A stretch of DNA of 64,000 nt, from positions 1,488,001 through 1,552,000 of the forward strand of contig CM056880.1 of the NCBI GenBank assembly GCA_029876055.1. The letters run 5' to 3'. This DNA comes from Madurella fahalii (taxonomy: Eukaryota; Ascomycota; Sordariomycetes; Sordariales). Position numbers and translations under genes: made by a program. The notes below the pieces were generated by a model. The model was given only the letters and a program-made list of their open reading frames with translations. It was not told the DNA's origin and did not search any database. Positions 32,830 through 45,113 of the stretch are shown here, piece by piece (the stretch's first letter is position 1; each line of letters opens with the position of its first letter).

Positions 32830-35800
32830 GGCCGTTATAGGAATCGAAAAAATTTTCTGGCAACTTAGCCGCTTGACGTGAGGGAAAATCTCGGCGATGC
32901 GACGATTGGATGCTGAATGACAGGCGTATGTTTGCAACTGCAGCAGCGCCGGTTGGGGATATCGCCTGGGCTGGCTGGCTGACTGTTTGGGGGACAGCAG
33001 GTGAGGCCCAGGTACAGGCGCGACCTCGCGCAACAGAATCACCGAGTCGGTTGAGGGGGGAACCCTGATGAGCCTCCAGCCAAGTTGGGCAGACGTGCGT
33101 CCGCCCGTGTTGAAGGTCGAAAAGGCGCGGCGCACGGCCGAGACAACGGAGCCCAGAACCTCTCTGCTTGACGCGACTCGAGGTACAGCTGGAAACGACG
33201 GGGACGAGTGTCAGCGCAAAAATATCCGTCTCGATACGCCTGACCGCCAAAAGGGAAAGGGCAGTACAGTACAGTTTCGGAGCTCAGAGTCTCGAGAGGA
33301 CCTGAGCAAGGGTGATTGATTCACGCCGACAACAGGGAGAACGCGTGTCGGACAGTGGCCCAGCAGACGCCGCAAGGATCGAGGTTTGACTGTGGGGCCT
33401 CTTGGCAGATTACCTGGAGAGACCACACAAATGGCGCTGCGGGAGTGTGAAGGGGTGAGTTGGATGCGAGTCGTGCGGGCGGGAGCACGAGAGTGGGCTG
33501 CAGGCGGGCAGGCTGATGGGGGAATCGACCTTTTCGTCGGCAAAACTTGGAGTTGGCCAGCAGGCAAGTGGAAGGAACCAGCCGGGGCCCTGGGGCATGG
33601 ACCACATCGGGTCAGCAGGGGAAACGGAGGCCGGAACGGAGTCGGCGGATCTAGCAGGTGGGCAGGGATCCGCAACTGCCAATGGGACATGGCGAATGCA
33701 AAACGCTGGAAGAGAATGATACCTTTTCCTGCATAGTTTACAGTCATGAATCTAAATGTACGTTGGAGGTCCAGCCATCCAACTATCTTCATTCGCGTCT
33801 AAGCCACCTGCAATGCAGAATGCAGCTTACATGTATGTAGAGTACATACCGACTACGGTACAACAGCGTGGGCTAAGGTGACGCCGTAGCACCTTGATGC
33901 GCTTGAGACGTTAGTGGATTTGCATCGCAAAAAAGAAGATTTGAGAACCCGACCAAACACCGAGCCGGTACCTCTGGCTGCCTTACTGCGTAGAGAGCGA
34001 AAATTTTGCGCAGTTTCACTCCATGCGGCAAGCCAGTAAAGAGAGACTTGAAGATGCAGAGGCTTGCTAGTCTATGGTAGATGCCGGGATTGGTGCATCT
34101 GAAAACCCTTTAAGGCTGATGAGATGGTCCGCAGTTGCGCACTCGGAGATCAGCCGCTCGTTCCGGACCATTGGAACCAGGGGCCTAAGGTTCCTGAAAC
34201 ATTGACAGCGATTGAAGGTAGTATAAAGACAGAGAGCAGAAAGAAAGCGGTGCTTGGGCCGGGGCCTTGCCAAGCTGCAGCCTCGTCACCTTGATGGCTG
34301 CCTCGCGAAAGCCGTGCCCACCGTAGCGCAAGAATATCGCGGCGGGGCGCATAGCGTGAAGCCCCACCACAACCCACCAACTTTGGATGAGCCTGGCTCC
34401 GCACTACGGACCCCCGCTCTTTACGACATCCTCCCTCTTGTACCTGCCAAATGGTACCTGTATCCTCCCTACTCTGTAATCACGCTTGTCAATCTTTAAC
34501 ATAAGAATCAAAAAGGAGCCGTAAGAAGAAGAAGAAAGGTAAGAGAAATATTGGACAGAAGAGCCAGGAGGTGTACATCAAAAGAGCTAGTTTTGATAGC
34601 TCGACAAATAGGGAACAAGAGATATGCCAATAACCGGCTCATGCTTGTCAGCAAATTCCAACTTTCCCGCCTTATCCTGTGTGGCGTTATCGCAGCCCCG
34701 ACTCTCGGATACGTACTGTACGTATAGCTTCCGTACCAGCCCTAACCACCTCGGTCATCAATTGCTCACGGGCATTGAAGGTTGACGCACGGAATCATGA
34801 ATGGGGTTGCATCAAGCACTATCTGCTCTGTACCCCCTATCGGAAAACATAACGGGGGACTGACGCCTCACACACTACCTTAGCGGCATCTCGATGATCT
34901 GACATGGCTTCATGGATTTCCCATCTGTGGGAGACGGTGACCAAGACATAGACTTGCCGATTCACGCTTTGAAGCGTAGGCCCACCACCACCTTGTCCCC
35001 TCCGCATCCGTTTCTTAACGCAACTTTCACCCGGTTGAGTTCCGTACACGCACGTTTCCTCCGACACAAGGACACCGCTGAGGGCAGCACATCTCCCAAG
35101 TCATTTACCATGTACCCCTAACAATGAGGCGGTCAAGCTTAGTGTCGCCGTGACACTCCTACAATAAGCAACAGCTGAATGCATTTTATTGCGTGTACAT
35201 AACCCTTCATCCAAACCTGATCTTGATCGAAAGAAAGCTGACTGGGTTCGCTTTCTGTGCTCGAAGAAAATCTAGTCTCGTCTGCGCCGACCAAAGTCTC
35301 TGCCGGATCGTGCTATTCACCGAGGAAAACGCCAAGAGGATTATAGTGTAAGGCTAGGTCCTCAATCCCCGAAGCGAATCAGCTCCTCGGGCCATGGAAA
35401 GAGGCACGCCCCACGACGGAACACTGCATTGTCATGCAGGCTCTCCCTTTCCCGAGTCATCCGTCTAATGTTACCCCTCCATGTCCATGACCCTTGGAAT
35501 CATCAGCGCTCCTGGGGTACTTTGTCCGTACCCCGAGTGACAATGACGGCGAGTGGTTATCCCCTCGCCACCAACTGAGGGACCCTACCCCCCTAATCCT
35601 AGTGAACCATGCCGCCGAGAGGCCCAGAATAGCGGCATTGGTTGGCATTGGCCTGCCCTATATGCTCTGGGTTCGGCCATCCAGGACCCTCGGAAGGTGA
35701 CACAGCAGCTGGAGCGAAGCACACAAGAGAGAGAGCCCACCAATCCGGTCGCTCTAGCACAGTCTCAGCGGGTCAGCCATAGGACACAGACGAGGAATTT

Positions 35801-37239
35801 TTATGCCCTCGTACGGGAACAGCGTTCCGCTCGTGCTGCATTTGTCCTGTAGACATTCGGGTGAAGCGACCACTCAGGACGGCGAATCTAGCAGACTGCC
35901 AACCACTGACACAAGGTGGGTTGCCTAGCACCTCCCTACCCAAGCAAGAAGGCCCCGCAAGCCCGTCATCAAGCGGCCAACACAACCGTTGAGGTGGGCA
36001 AATTTTTGAATTTCGTTATTGACGCTTGACCAACCAAAGATAAGCAGCAAACCGGTCAATGCAGGGCGGAATCGGCTAATAAAGCGGCGCATGAGGAGCA
36101 CCCTGAGAGCATGTACCATGGTGCAGACACCGGACGGGTGATGAGTCCGAAGCCTGGCGCAGGCCAACGGGTCTGGAACTCGCCCGCTTCGGCAGCCGAG
36201 GATGGGGGTGGTGGAGCGGCCCGGGGACGTATTCCGAGCGGAGACGGTGCCGAAAGAGGATGGGACGACTTGCGCCATCGCAAACCACTCAATGCCCTTC
36301 CCTCATCAGATGAGCCGCGCCGAGAAGAACACGAGGAGGATCTGCGGGGCCATAGCATGCGTTTTGGATAGCCCCCGCGCCGAGGATACAGAAGATTGCA
36401 ACCGTTGGTGGGGTTCGGCCGGCTTGCAGGTCTCAATTGGGTGCGAGATGCATCTCGCAAGCCATCCCGGAGGGTCCGGCGATCGCGACGACCTGATCGG
36501 TGCCGCGTGCACCTCTCTCGAGATACACCACGGCTGGTCAGCTTTCCGCCATGTGAGCCATGGGCACGGGGTGCTGGCAACGGACAATCGAATCAGTTCC
36601 GTGGACCACCTTGCGCTCTAACGAGACTGAGGCTAGACGGACATGACAGCGTAGCAGTCGCCGATATCACATCTGGAATTGCTGTCTCCTTGCATTAGTT
36701 TCCATGCTGCATCTCTAGCTGCGCCTGGCACATGCTGGCCCCCGCCGAAGGAGACAGGCATTGGAAACCCTGTGCAGAGACAGAGGGGTATGGGTCGTCG
36801 AGACAATGTTTAGACAGCGATTCAGACAAGCCCCTACTTTGGCCAGTTCAGTGCATATAAAGTCATAGCAGAAAAACATGCGCACATTACCACAGACTGC
36901 GAATGTGCGCTAACACGACCCCTGCTCGCTTTAAAAAAAACAAAAAATGCAGTGGGCCGATATGCAAACGGCGAGCATTACCTAGTTAGTTGTAGCGGGG
37001 CGAGGCCAACGCCGAGCATTCCTCACCCGGCAAAAACTGACAGGGATGGCACCACTGATCTAGCACGTGTTGTTGGATCCGCAAGACGACCACAGCAACA
37101 CGCAGCAATTGCTCAACCGCAGACGGCAAGTCGGTCGAACCGACTAGCTCGTAGTGTCCGGAGAGAGAAACAGAAGAAAAGAAGAAGAGGAAGAAAGGAA
37201 AAGAGAAAAAATCGGAAGAGAGAAGGAGGAGAAGAAGAA
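32830..37239. other. Long intergenic region, no supported gene
   Basis: Begins with the GBP2-like 5' leader. Over 4 kb without a convincing coding region. A GC-rich island at about 35925-36700 holds overlapping long frames on both strands (174 codons at 36056-36580 minus and 139 at 36202-36621 plus), but none has a recognisable domain. The last 100 bp before COQ9 is strongly purine-rich (GAAGAAGAG-like). Confidence 0.45.
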
Positions 37240-38298
37240 ATGACATACCCGGCCGCGGTCTCGTGCTCGGCCGGCGCGGCAACAGCGCGCACAGCCCTGC
37301 GAGTCCTACTCCCGCTCCGGCCGGCCGCTACCCGATCCACAGCAGCCGCCCTCTCGGGACCGACGACAACGACATCAACACGATCCATAACCCTCCCCTC
37401 CCACAGCGGGGCCCCCCTCCGGTGGCAACAGCCCCTCCAGCAGCCCCAGCTCCAGCACCTCCCTCGACACCACTACCACTCACACACCCACCCCCCGGCC
37501 CCGGGCCCGTTCACCCCCGCCGAACAGACACTCCTCGCGGCCGCCTACAAGCACGTCCCTGCGCACGGGTTCACGCCCGAGTCGCTCGCCCTCGGCGCGC
37601 GCGGCGCCGGCCTCCTCGACATCAGCGCGTCGATCCTCCCTGACGGGGGGGTCTTCAGCCTGATCCGCTGGCACCTCTACACGCAGCGCACGGCGCTGGC
37701 AGGAAAGAAGGCAGGGCTATTCCAGGGCACGGAAGATGTCATGTCGGTGGCGGAAAAGGTGGAGGCGCTGGCGTGGGCAAGGTTAAAGGGGAACGTCGAC
37801 GGCATTGGCGTCGACGGCAACGAGAAGGGCAATGGCAGTGGGGAGCAGGGGAGGGGGGTTCTGGGGAGGTGGCAGGAGGTACGTATACAGAATTCCCTCC
37901 ACCCGGCGGTTTCTTCCGAAAACAAAGCCCGCATCCGGGATGTGATGCTAATGGTTCGCCCGCAGGCCCTCGCCGTCATGGCCCAACCCTCGTACGTCCC
38001 CGCGTCTCTCAAGGAGCTCGCCCTCCTCGCCGACGAGATCCTCTATCTCGCGGGGGATGTGTCGGTTGACCCGACGTGGTACACCAAGCGCGCCAGCCTG
38101 TCCGCCGCCTACGCGGCGGCCGAGCTGTTCATGACGACGGACCAGTCGCCCGGGTTCCGCGAGACGCGCGCTTTCCTGCGGCGACGACTGGACGAGGCAG
38201 CTCGGGCGGGTGGGGCGGTTCGCGCGGCGGGGGAATGGTTTGGTTTCACGGCCAGCGCGGCCGTGAATGTGTTGCGGAGTAAGGGTGTGCGGATATGA
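37240..38298 (+). CDS. COQ9: Ubiquinone biosynthesis protein COQ9
   Basis: Exon 1 (37240-37878) and exon 2 (37966-38298) join to 323 aa. COQ9 is a mitochondrial lipid-binding TetR-fold protein that presents intermediates to COQ7 in the CoQ synthome. Residues 1-85 are an Arg/Ser/Thr/Pro-rich presequence and linker. The conserved body runs from about 88: EQTLLAAAYKHVPAHGFTPE, SLALGARGAGLLDIS, then VEALAWARLKGN, and after the intron PSYVPASLKELALLADEIL, the P-x-WY element in VDPTWYTKRASLS and the C-terminal amphipathic helix with ETRAFLRRRLDEA. The 87-bp intron (GTACGT...TGCTAATG...CCGCAG) is a multiple of three with no stop, so the unspliced frame also reads through (352 aa). I remove it because of the branch site and because the insert falls between conserved segments. 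Confidence 0.93.
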   Translation: MTYPAAVSCSAGAATARTALRVLLPLRPAATRSTAAALSGPTTTTSTRSITLPSHSGAPLRWQQPLQQPQLQHLPRHHYHSHTHPPAPGPFTPAEQTLLAAAYKHVPAHGFTPESLALGARGAGLLDISASILPDGGVFSLIRWHLYTQRTALAGKKAGLFQGTEDVMSVAEKVEALAWARLKGNVDGIGVDGNEKGNGSGEQGRGVLGRWQEVRIQNSLHPAVSSENKARIRDVMLMVRPQALAVMAQPSYVPASLKELALLADEILYLAGDVSVDPTWYTKRASLSAAYAAAELFMTTDQSPGFRETRAFLRRRLDEAARAGGAVRAAGEWFGFTASAAVNVLRSKGVRI

Positions 38299-38752
38299 AT
38301 CCGAGTCGAGATATCCGTCCCAGCAAAGGCATGGACGTTGCCGGGAAGTACGCACATGTGTATTATATCATAGCTAGGGGCGAGCCTGTATCATGTAGGT
38401 ATAGAGAAGATTACTTGCACCGTACAGATACTCCAACAGCCGCGACCAACCAAACTCGAGTCAGTTGGAAATGTGACAAACGTTACGCTAATAACCACAA
38501 CAAGTAGGTTTTGGCCATACTCCATAACTCAAAACAACGCCCGCTTTTCTTTGCCCACCCGAGCATTTACCCATCCCATTCTCCCACAAAACGCCGAGCA
38601 TCCGGTTCCTTGGAATCTCTACAAGTCGCTTGGACCTAGAGTGTCCAACCGCACACGATCTTTCAGCAACAACGACATGTAAGTCGACCGAACCAACACG
38701 GTAAGAATAGTATCAGTAATCAGTCAGTGTACGCTGACGAGGATCCGTAAGC
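38299..38752. other. Intergenic region between convergent COQ9 and SMC6
   Basis: About 450 bp of 3' flanking sequence with no coding signal. Confidence 0.4.
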
Positions 38753-41700
38753 CTAGTCAAAGCCGTCAGCATAGAGTATCGACACATCACCCGAACCAAG
38801 TCCAACGCACCGGATAATCTTGACATCCTTGTCAAGTGTGTTGCGACCCTCAATGGCATTCGGCGTGATAAAGATGTACTGGCGATTCACCGACCGCCGC
38901 GCTGCCGTTATCTATGGCACATCCGTCAGCCAAACAACCGCTTTCATATTCGTCCGAGAGACAAACTCACCAACATGTTCGTGCTAATTGCCCGGTTAAC
39001 ATTATCCATGAAGACGTCAAACTCATCCAGACACCGCAGCGGCGAGCCCATGGCTTCCCAGATGGCCAGGAGCAGGCAGATGGACGAGAACGACTTTTCA
39101 CCACCAGAGAGGGTCTTGGTACTCCGCCCCGCCGCTCTCCGCTCCGTCCTGTCCGGCTCGACCTGCAGGTCCAGAGCCTTGCGTTCGTGATCGAGGAGCA
39201 GCTTGCCGCGGAAACCTCGCTCGCTAAGGAGGTAGATGAAGTTGGCGCGAGACTGCGACGAGATGTACCGCTGGAACTTTCTCCACTTGTCGAGGCGCAG
39301 ACTGAGCGTCTCACGGAGGCGCTCGTTGACCCTCTTGCTCGACTCGAGCTCGTCGACGACCGTGTCGTACATCTTCTTTGTCTGCTCAAAGGATTCGAGC
39401 ACCTCGGCCTCGCTCATGCCTCGCTTCTTGTCTATCCTCTCGAGACGGGCGCGGAGCTCATTGTACTGCGACATGATGCTGTCGTGCGTCTCGCCCTCGG
39501 GAATGTACACGCGTTCGGGGCTGATACGCTGGGCTTCCTTGATCATATCCTCGATGTGTCCCTGCCGCCTTGCACATCTGGCCTCGGCGACCCTCTTCTG
39601 CTCGGCGTATTCGGCTGCTCTAGAGATGATGTCGTTCTTCTCGATAAGGCTAATATGGCGCAAATCTTGGGCCTGCTTGAGCTTGGCCTCTGCCTTTCGG
39701 AGACGTTCCTCGTAGTCCTTGGCCTCCTTCTTCTCGTCCTTAAATTTCCTGTGGGCCTCCGCCTCCTCTACACTCTTATCTTGTTTTTTCGCCCTCAACG
39801 TGCCGTACTGAATTCCGACATGGTTTTGTTGTTCCTTGAGATCTTCCAGGATCTCTTTAAGACCTTGCAAGCGACCGTCCGCTCCGTCAAACTGATCCAA
39901 ATCCTCCCTGATCTTATCAACAGCAACCTGCTCATGCCTAAGGCGGCTTTCCAGAGTTTTCACAAGATTTTCTTGTTGGGTTCTTTCCGTCTTGCAGCGC
40001 TGGTAATGTTGCTGGAGACGCCGTCGTTCGGCATCCAATTCCCGGTACTCGGCCTCTACTTGCTTGAGCGTTTCCTTCAAGAAGGCAAGCTGTGAGTGCG
40101 AGTCCGTCTTCATCCGACCTCTCAAATGCGGTTTCGGCCTGACTGGAGTGCTCGAGATACCGTTGTTGCCCCCCACCAAGCGGAGAGCTTCGCCACGCTT
40201 CCCTTCATTCCACGACAAGCAAGCCTTGACATTCCGCGGCGGAGCACCATCGAACATAACCTGTTGCGCTCTGGTTCGCTCCGGAACTAGGATGACTTGT
40301 TCGATCATGTGGTGGATGATAAGTTGATCCCGCACCAATGTGTTATCGATCTTGAGGACCCGGAGGATAGTATCGTACTCGGGATCAGGTTCCTTGCCAT
40401 CCAGGTTGAGGGGCTGCTGGTTGCAGATAAACACGGGGCAATTCTTGATACCGACTCGGTTAATGAATCCCCGTAACGTTTTTTCGTCGCGCCTGCTCGT
40501 GACGAGGAAAGCGCCGAGGTTGCCTCCGAACGTTGTCTCTAGGATCGGACCCCACTCCGGTTTGAGCAACTGGATATGAGCACCCAGGGGCCCGATCGGT
40601 TTGCTCTCGAAACTTCTCTCATTGGCATCGATCATCTTGAGGAGATTCGGAATTCCCGCCTCGTACCCTGCGTAGAGAGAGCTACTATTTTCCTCGACGG
40701 CTTTGATTTTATCCTCGACGTTGGCAATCTCCCTCTGCTTTGGTTGGATCTTCTCGGCAATTCTGTCGAGATTCTGTTTGGCTTGTTCCTCGTTTTGCGC
40801 GAATATCGGCCTGCGGTCCTTGGTTTCCTGGAGCTCCTGCTGGGTCGCCTTCACTTTTTCATTGGCATCATCAAGCTCCCGTAGCTTGATAGTATGCGCT
40901 TCGCCGTTGGCCTCTTGTAGCCGTTTCTCCTCTGCGCTAATCTTCTTCTCAGTATCCTTGATGCTGTTAGTTTTGACTTTGAGGGCTTCGTGTGCGTCCC
41001 GTTCCTCCACATGAAGTCCTGCAATCTCTTTCCTGAGCCGTTGCCACGCTTCGTGGGCATCTTCCACCCGCTGCTGGATCTCACCCTCCTCTTCTTTGAC
41101 AAATTGCAGTGTCTCCTGGGCACGCTCAACCTTCTCATCAGCGAGCAAAAGCGCTTGGTTCTTTTCTTGCATCTCCCGCTCTACGTCTGCGGCTTTGATC
41201 TCGATTTCAGCAAGGTCCTGCTGCCTATTGCGGAGTTCTTGCTCCGCTTCGACGACTTGGGCCCAGGCCAGCTGGTTGCGCAACGTCCGCAGTTTAATCC
41301 GGCTTTGCCGGTTGCCATCAAGCTCCTCCCTCATTCGCTTTGCCTTTTCGAAGGCCTCTCTGGCATGCTGAACGCGTTCCTCCTGGTCGGGAATCTTGGC
41401 TACCATCTGTTCCAAGCTCTCTGAGATCAGCCGGTAGTCGTTATCTAGTTGCTGGAGTTGCACGCCCTCGATGAAGAACTTGTACTTTTGTGTCTTGGTG
41501 GACGCGTTCAGGAACTGGCGAGCATTGTCCTGGGAGAGAACGTTCAGGGGATTGTCAACCTGCAGTGCATAGTACTCGACGATCTCATCGACCTCTTGCT
41601 TCTTGGTGGAATGCGTCTGGCCAAGGGCGGTCTTGACCTTGAAGCCACTGGAGCCGGATTTTGTGAAGTGGCGCTCCACGATGATAGATTCGCCGTAAAT

Positions 41701-42402
41701 GTCCGGTTTGTAGGCGTCCTGCCCCTTGTTCTTCAGCTTGACAGCGAGGAAGGAACGGTCACAGCCTTCTTTGATGAAGCTCTTCAGACTCCCGCCACGG
41801 TTAGTCGAGCTGGCTTTGCCGCCAAGACACAGCGTGATCGCGGTAAGGATGGCGCTCTTGCCGCTGCCGTTCTCTCCCACAATGAAATTGAGCAGCGGGC
41901 CTAGTTCGCAATGGAGGCGCTGGTGACACATAAAGTTGACACAGGTAACGCTCTCGATGATGCCGTTATCCGCAATGGCATTGTCACCTAGTAGGTTTGG
42001 GCGGAAGCGGAGCCGCTGCGTGGCACGTTGGTCATCGGCCGCCTCGTGGCGCAGGTGGTCGAAGTTGTTGTCTCTCATCAATTCGTATTGGCTCTTTGGA
42101 GGTGTAGCCTGCGGAGGGGCTGCATTCTCGTCATCGTCTGCAGTATCGCTGTCGGAGTTTGTCGGCGTGGAAGGGTGGTCCTCGTTGGCGTCGGAGAGAC
42201 GTACCCGTTTCCGCTGTTATTGTGTCAGCCTATCGCATAAATCAAGCGCCTTGAAAGGTGAGACACCGACCGGCTCTGTGTGGGATCTTGACCTCGCCAG
42301 CTGCACTTCCCCAGAGTCTTCATCGTCATCTTGGCCACCTGGACGCCGCACGCGCTTTCGCGAGGCCTCAGCCTCGAAGTTATGGGTGGTCCGCGATGGC
42401 AT
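38753..42402 (-). CDS. SMC6: Structural maintenance of chromosomes protein 6
   Basis: Three exons (42402-42271, 42213-38971, 38911-38753) join to 1177 aa. SMC6 pairs with SMC5 in the SMC5/6 complex, which acts in recombination repair, replication-fork stability and rDNA maintenance. The first about 95 residues are charged and disordered with an NLS-like SRKRVRRPGGQ. The Walker A is GENGSGKS (about 157-164) within the head start SVTCVNFMCHQRLHCELGPL. Two long coiled coils flank a hinge near 500-680. The signature TLSGGEKSFSSICLLLAIWE (about 1077-1096) precedes Walker B LRCLDEFDVFMD. The last exon, ITAARRSVNRQYIFITP to GDVSILYADGFD, finishes the ATPase head. Length and order fit the family. The plus-strand frame at 38914-40095 is a coiled-coil shadow. 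Confidence 0.96.
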
Positions 42403-43002
42403 CTTGAAGCCCCGGACTCTCTCGTCCAATGCGCTGCCCACAAATATCACCGATAACGGGCTGTGGTGTCGCAGGATGTGTGGTCGGGGTCTGTGGGAGA
42501 CAAAGGACTTGCTCGACAGCGACACGAGAGCCGCGTCCCTTTGGTCATGGAACGCGTTTGGGTCACTAAAACCGATGCAAGCCCACTCTTAGCTTTCGGT
42601 TAGCGCGCACAGGCCCGAGCTTCAGTGCCCAAACCCCGCGGTTACACTGAACCACCCCGCTGGGTGGCATGGACTCCACTGCCCTGTGGCCAATCGAAAT
42701 CGAAATCTTTGATCGAAGACTCCATCGAATCCTGTGGTAGAGGAGAGTGAGTTGGATTTACCTATGGCATGGTGATTATTTTTACATGCGACGAGACAAA
42801 TCAAGAGGCTGTAGGACACAGTGACCACACTGGAAGCCGGATTTCTTGGACTCAGCAGCCAACTTACAACTACTAGGCAGGCACCATCTTTGCCTGGATG
42901 CTATTCCATGTAACAAGGCTCGCCGCCGAAGGAAGAGTTGATCGACTGACTCAAGCAATCGTAAGAGTTGGGGCCCAGGATAAGAAAGGGCGAGCGGACG
43001 AG
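42403..43002. promoter_or_regulatory. Divergent promoter region, SMC6 / ecdysoneless
   Basis: About 500-600 bp between the divergent starts. If the upstream ATG at 42898 is used for the plus gene, the last 105 bp are coding. No individual element is identified with confidence. Confidence 0.35.
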
Positions 43003-45009
43003 ATGGATGTTGAGGCCGAACTGCGGCCCGGGGACGAAGGCTTCGATGGATTCCGGATGAGGCTCCCCGAAGACTGCGTTGAGTACATGCTCTTCATCAT
43101 AGGAGAAAAGACCGATAATCGCCTTCCTAGTCTGGAAGCGGTTCGAAAGGCAGCAGACCAAAAGCTGGATGCGTTGGCAAAAGACTACATCTGGCAGCGA
43201 GAGCCATTCAAGCTGGAAACCAAGATCCTAAAGGGTGTGTTCTACCCCCCTATGCACCGGGTGAGGGAGGAGCTTAAAGCCGAAGCTGACATACCCAGCG
43301 CAGGCTTAGGACTTCCCTACCTCCAGGGCACAACGCACTACGGAGACAACGTCGAGGACGAGTGGCTCATCGTGTACCTGCTTCGCGAGCTAAGCAAATC
43401 CTTCGCCAACCTCTGGATCCGCGTCTCGGACAGCGACGGCGAGTTCCTCCTCATCGAGGCCGCAAAGGTCACGCCTAAGTGGCTGAGTCCCGAGAACGAC
43501 AGCAACAGGGTATGGATTCACGACGGCAAGCTGCGTATCATTCCCTTGGAGGGTAACGGAACAATATCCAAACCACTCTCCCTACGGCAGGCCATCGAGT
43601 TTATCAAATCCTCCCCCTCCTCACTCATCCACTCAACCTTCATCGAATCGGAGGCCTTCTATCGCCTAGAAAAATACCCAGCTCAGATCACCGACTCCTT
43701 CCACCACGCCTTAGCCACTCTACCCAGGAAACTAGCCTACCTCCTCCACGCCCAGCCCAAATCCATCGCCCCGGCCACCGAAGCCTTCTACCTCCGCGAC
43801 CCGCGCTCCCTGAAACCGCTCCTCTCGCCGTCACCGACACTCACCTTTCCCCCAACCGACCTTGTCACCGTCAGCGTGCGCTTCACCAAGGTGCTCTACG
43901 CGCAGCTCAAATCCCAACACTTCCCGCCTCCTCCAGCCTGGCGGAGTCTGCTGCACGCGGCTGAAGTCCAGACCGCGACAGGAAAGCCAGACTCCGAGGC
44001 GGCGAAAGGACTCGCTCGCCTGGAGCTGGGCATGAAACTGACCACGGGATTTGAGCTTCTCGTCAAGACGGCCGACGAGAGCTCCAACCGGGTCGTGCGG
44101 GAGGTGGCCTTACTGCTGGAGGATCTTGCCGAGGACGGCGGCGATGCGGCGCTCCCGACGGACGCGGAAATAAAGGGGTGGGAAGGCGTCCAGCGGGAAG
44201 ATGACGACTCGTGGATGGACATCGATTATGCGGATTTTGAGAGGGAGTTGGATGGCAAGGGCACCCGTGCTGCTGCTGCTGCTACTGCTGGGGGACGGGC
44301 TGCGGCCGCCGGCTTCGGCGACGCACATGCACAGGCTGACTTGCAAAAGATTGTGTCGCGGTTCGAGGCGTTTTTGAATGATGAGGAGGCGGGGATTGAG
44401 GGGGCTGAGATTGACGAGATGGATCGGGATAATGATGATGACGGTGATGAGGGCAGTTGGGAAGAGGGGAATAGTGAGGATGAGGACAAGGAGGTTAGTT
44501 TTGATGAGGAGCAATTTTCCAAGATGATGCGAGAGATGATGGGCCTTCCGTCCGAAGATGCTAGTAAAGAGAGGAAAGGCAAGGGAAAAGCGACTCAGGA
44601 CGAGCCTGAGGGAAGAGAGGATGAGGATGATGGTGAAGACGAGGATGAGGACGAGGACGAAGAGATCCGTAAGCTCATGGAGCAGATGGAGTCCGAGCTC
44701 AAAGGGCATGGTGTGTTGGACCTCGACCCGAAAGAGAAGTCTCTCCCTACGATCAAAGAAAAGGGAGAAAGAGGGTCAAAGACAGGGCCAACGGAGACCA
44801 TGGAGGAGGATGACGACGAGAGCGGCGACGAGGAAGTGGATATTGACTATAACCTCGCAAAGAACCTGCTCGAGAGCTTTAAAAGCCAGGCAGGCATGGC
44901 TGGGCCGGCGGGTAACCTACTCGGTCTGATGGGCATGACTCTGCCGCGGGACGAAGAAGACTCGGACGACGAGCAGAAAATAGCTAGCCGCTCTAGTGGT
45001 GGCATGTGA
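43003..45009 (+). CDS. Ecdysoneless/SGT1-family protein (ECD)
   Basis: One long exon of 668 aa from the ATG at 43003; an in-frame ATG at 42898 would add 35 residues that look like leader. I prefer 43003 because family members start close to the LPEDCVEYMLF block. ECD links to PRPF8 in the spliceosome and to the R2TP/HSP90 machinery in animals; fungal members have been described as GCR1-related transcription factors. The ECD domain covers about residues 1-420: RLPEDCVEYMLFIIGEK, KDYIWQREPF, LQGTTHYGDNVEDEWLIVYL, LRELSKSFANLWIRVSDSDG, and TPKWLSPENDSNRVWIHDGK. Acidic motifs with W follow (DDDSWMDIDYADFE, about 435-450), then a disordered acidic tail with E/D runs ending IDYNLAKNLLESFKSQAG. The acidic DSWMDID element matches the ECD C-terminal interaction motif. 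Confidence 0.9.
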   Translation: MDVEAELRPGDEGFDGFRMRLPEDCVEYMLFIIGEKTDNRLPSLEAVRKAADQKLDALAKDYIWQREPFKLETKILKGVFYPPMHRVREELKAEADIPSAGLGLPYLQGTTHYGDNVEDEWLIVYLLRELSKSFANLWIRVSDSDGEFLLIEAAKVTPKWLSPENDSNRVWIHDGKLRIIPLEGNGTISKPLSLRQAIEFIKSSPSSLIHSTFIESEAFYRLEKYPAQITDSFHHALATLPRKLAYLLHAQPKSIAPATEAFYLRDPRSLKPLLSPSPTLTFPPTDLVTVSVRFTKVLYAQLKSQHFPPPPAWRSLLHAAEVQTATGKPDSEAAKGLARLELGMKLTTGFELLVKTADESSNRVVREVALLLEDLAEDGGDAALPTDAEIKGWEGVQREDDDSWMDIDYADFERELDGKGTRAAAAATAGGRAAAAGFGDAHAQADLQKIVSRFEAFLNDEEAGIEGAEIDEMDRDNDDDGDEGSWEEGNSEDEDKEVSFDEEQFSKMMREMMGLPSEDASKERKGKGKATQDEPEGREDEDDGEDEDEDEDEEIRKLMEQMESELKGHGVLDLDPKEKSLPTIKEKGERGSKTGPTETMEEDDDESGDEEVDIDYNLAKNLLESFKSQAGMAGPAGNLLGLMGMTLPRDEEDSDDEQKIASRSSGGM

Positions 45010-45113
45010 TGTGTATATACATGATCATACTATGACCTTATCAAAATAATCTACCCACGTACCATCTTGTAACCCCATGCACCGTTTATCTTTCTCACCC
45101 AGTTCATGATTCA

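Noticed and set aside
36056..36621. Overlapping open frames on both strands (174 and 139 codons)
   Set aside because: No recognisable domain on either strand; kept only as a low-interest region to check.
38914..40095. 393-codon plus frame antisense to SMC6
   Set aside because: The SMC6 frame is certain; the Leu/Val-rich antisense product is a typical shadow of a coiled coil.
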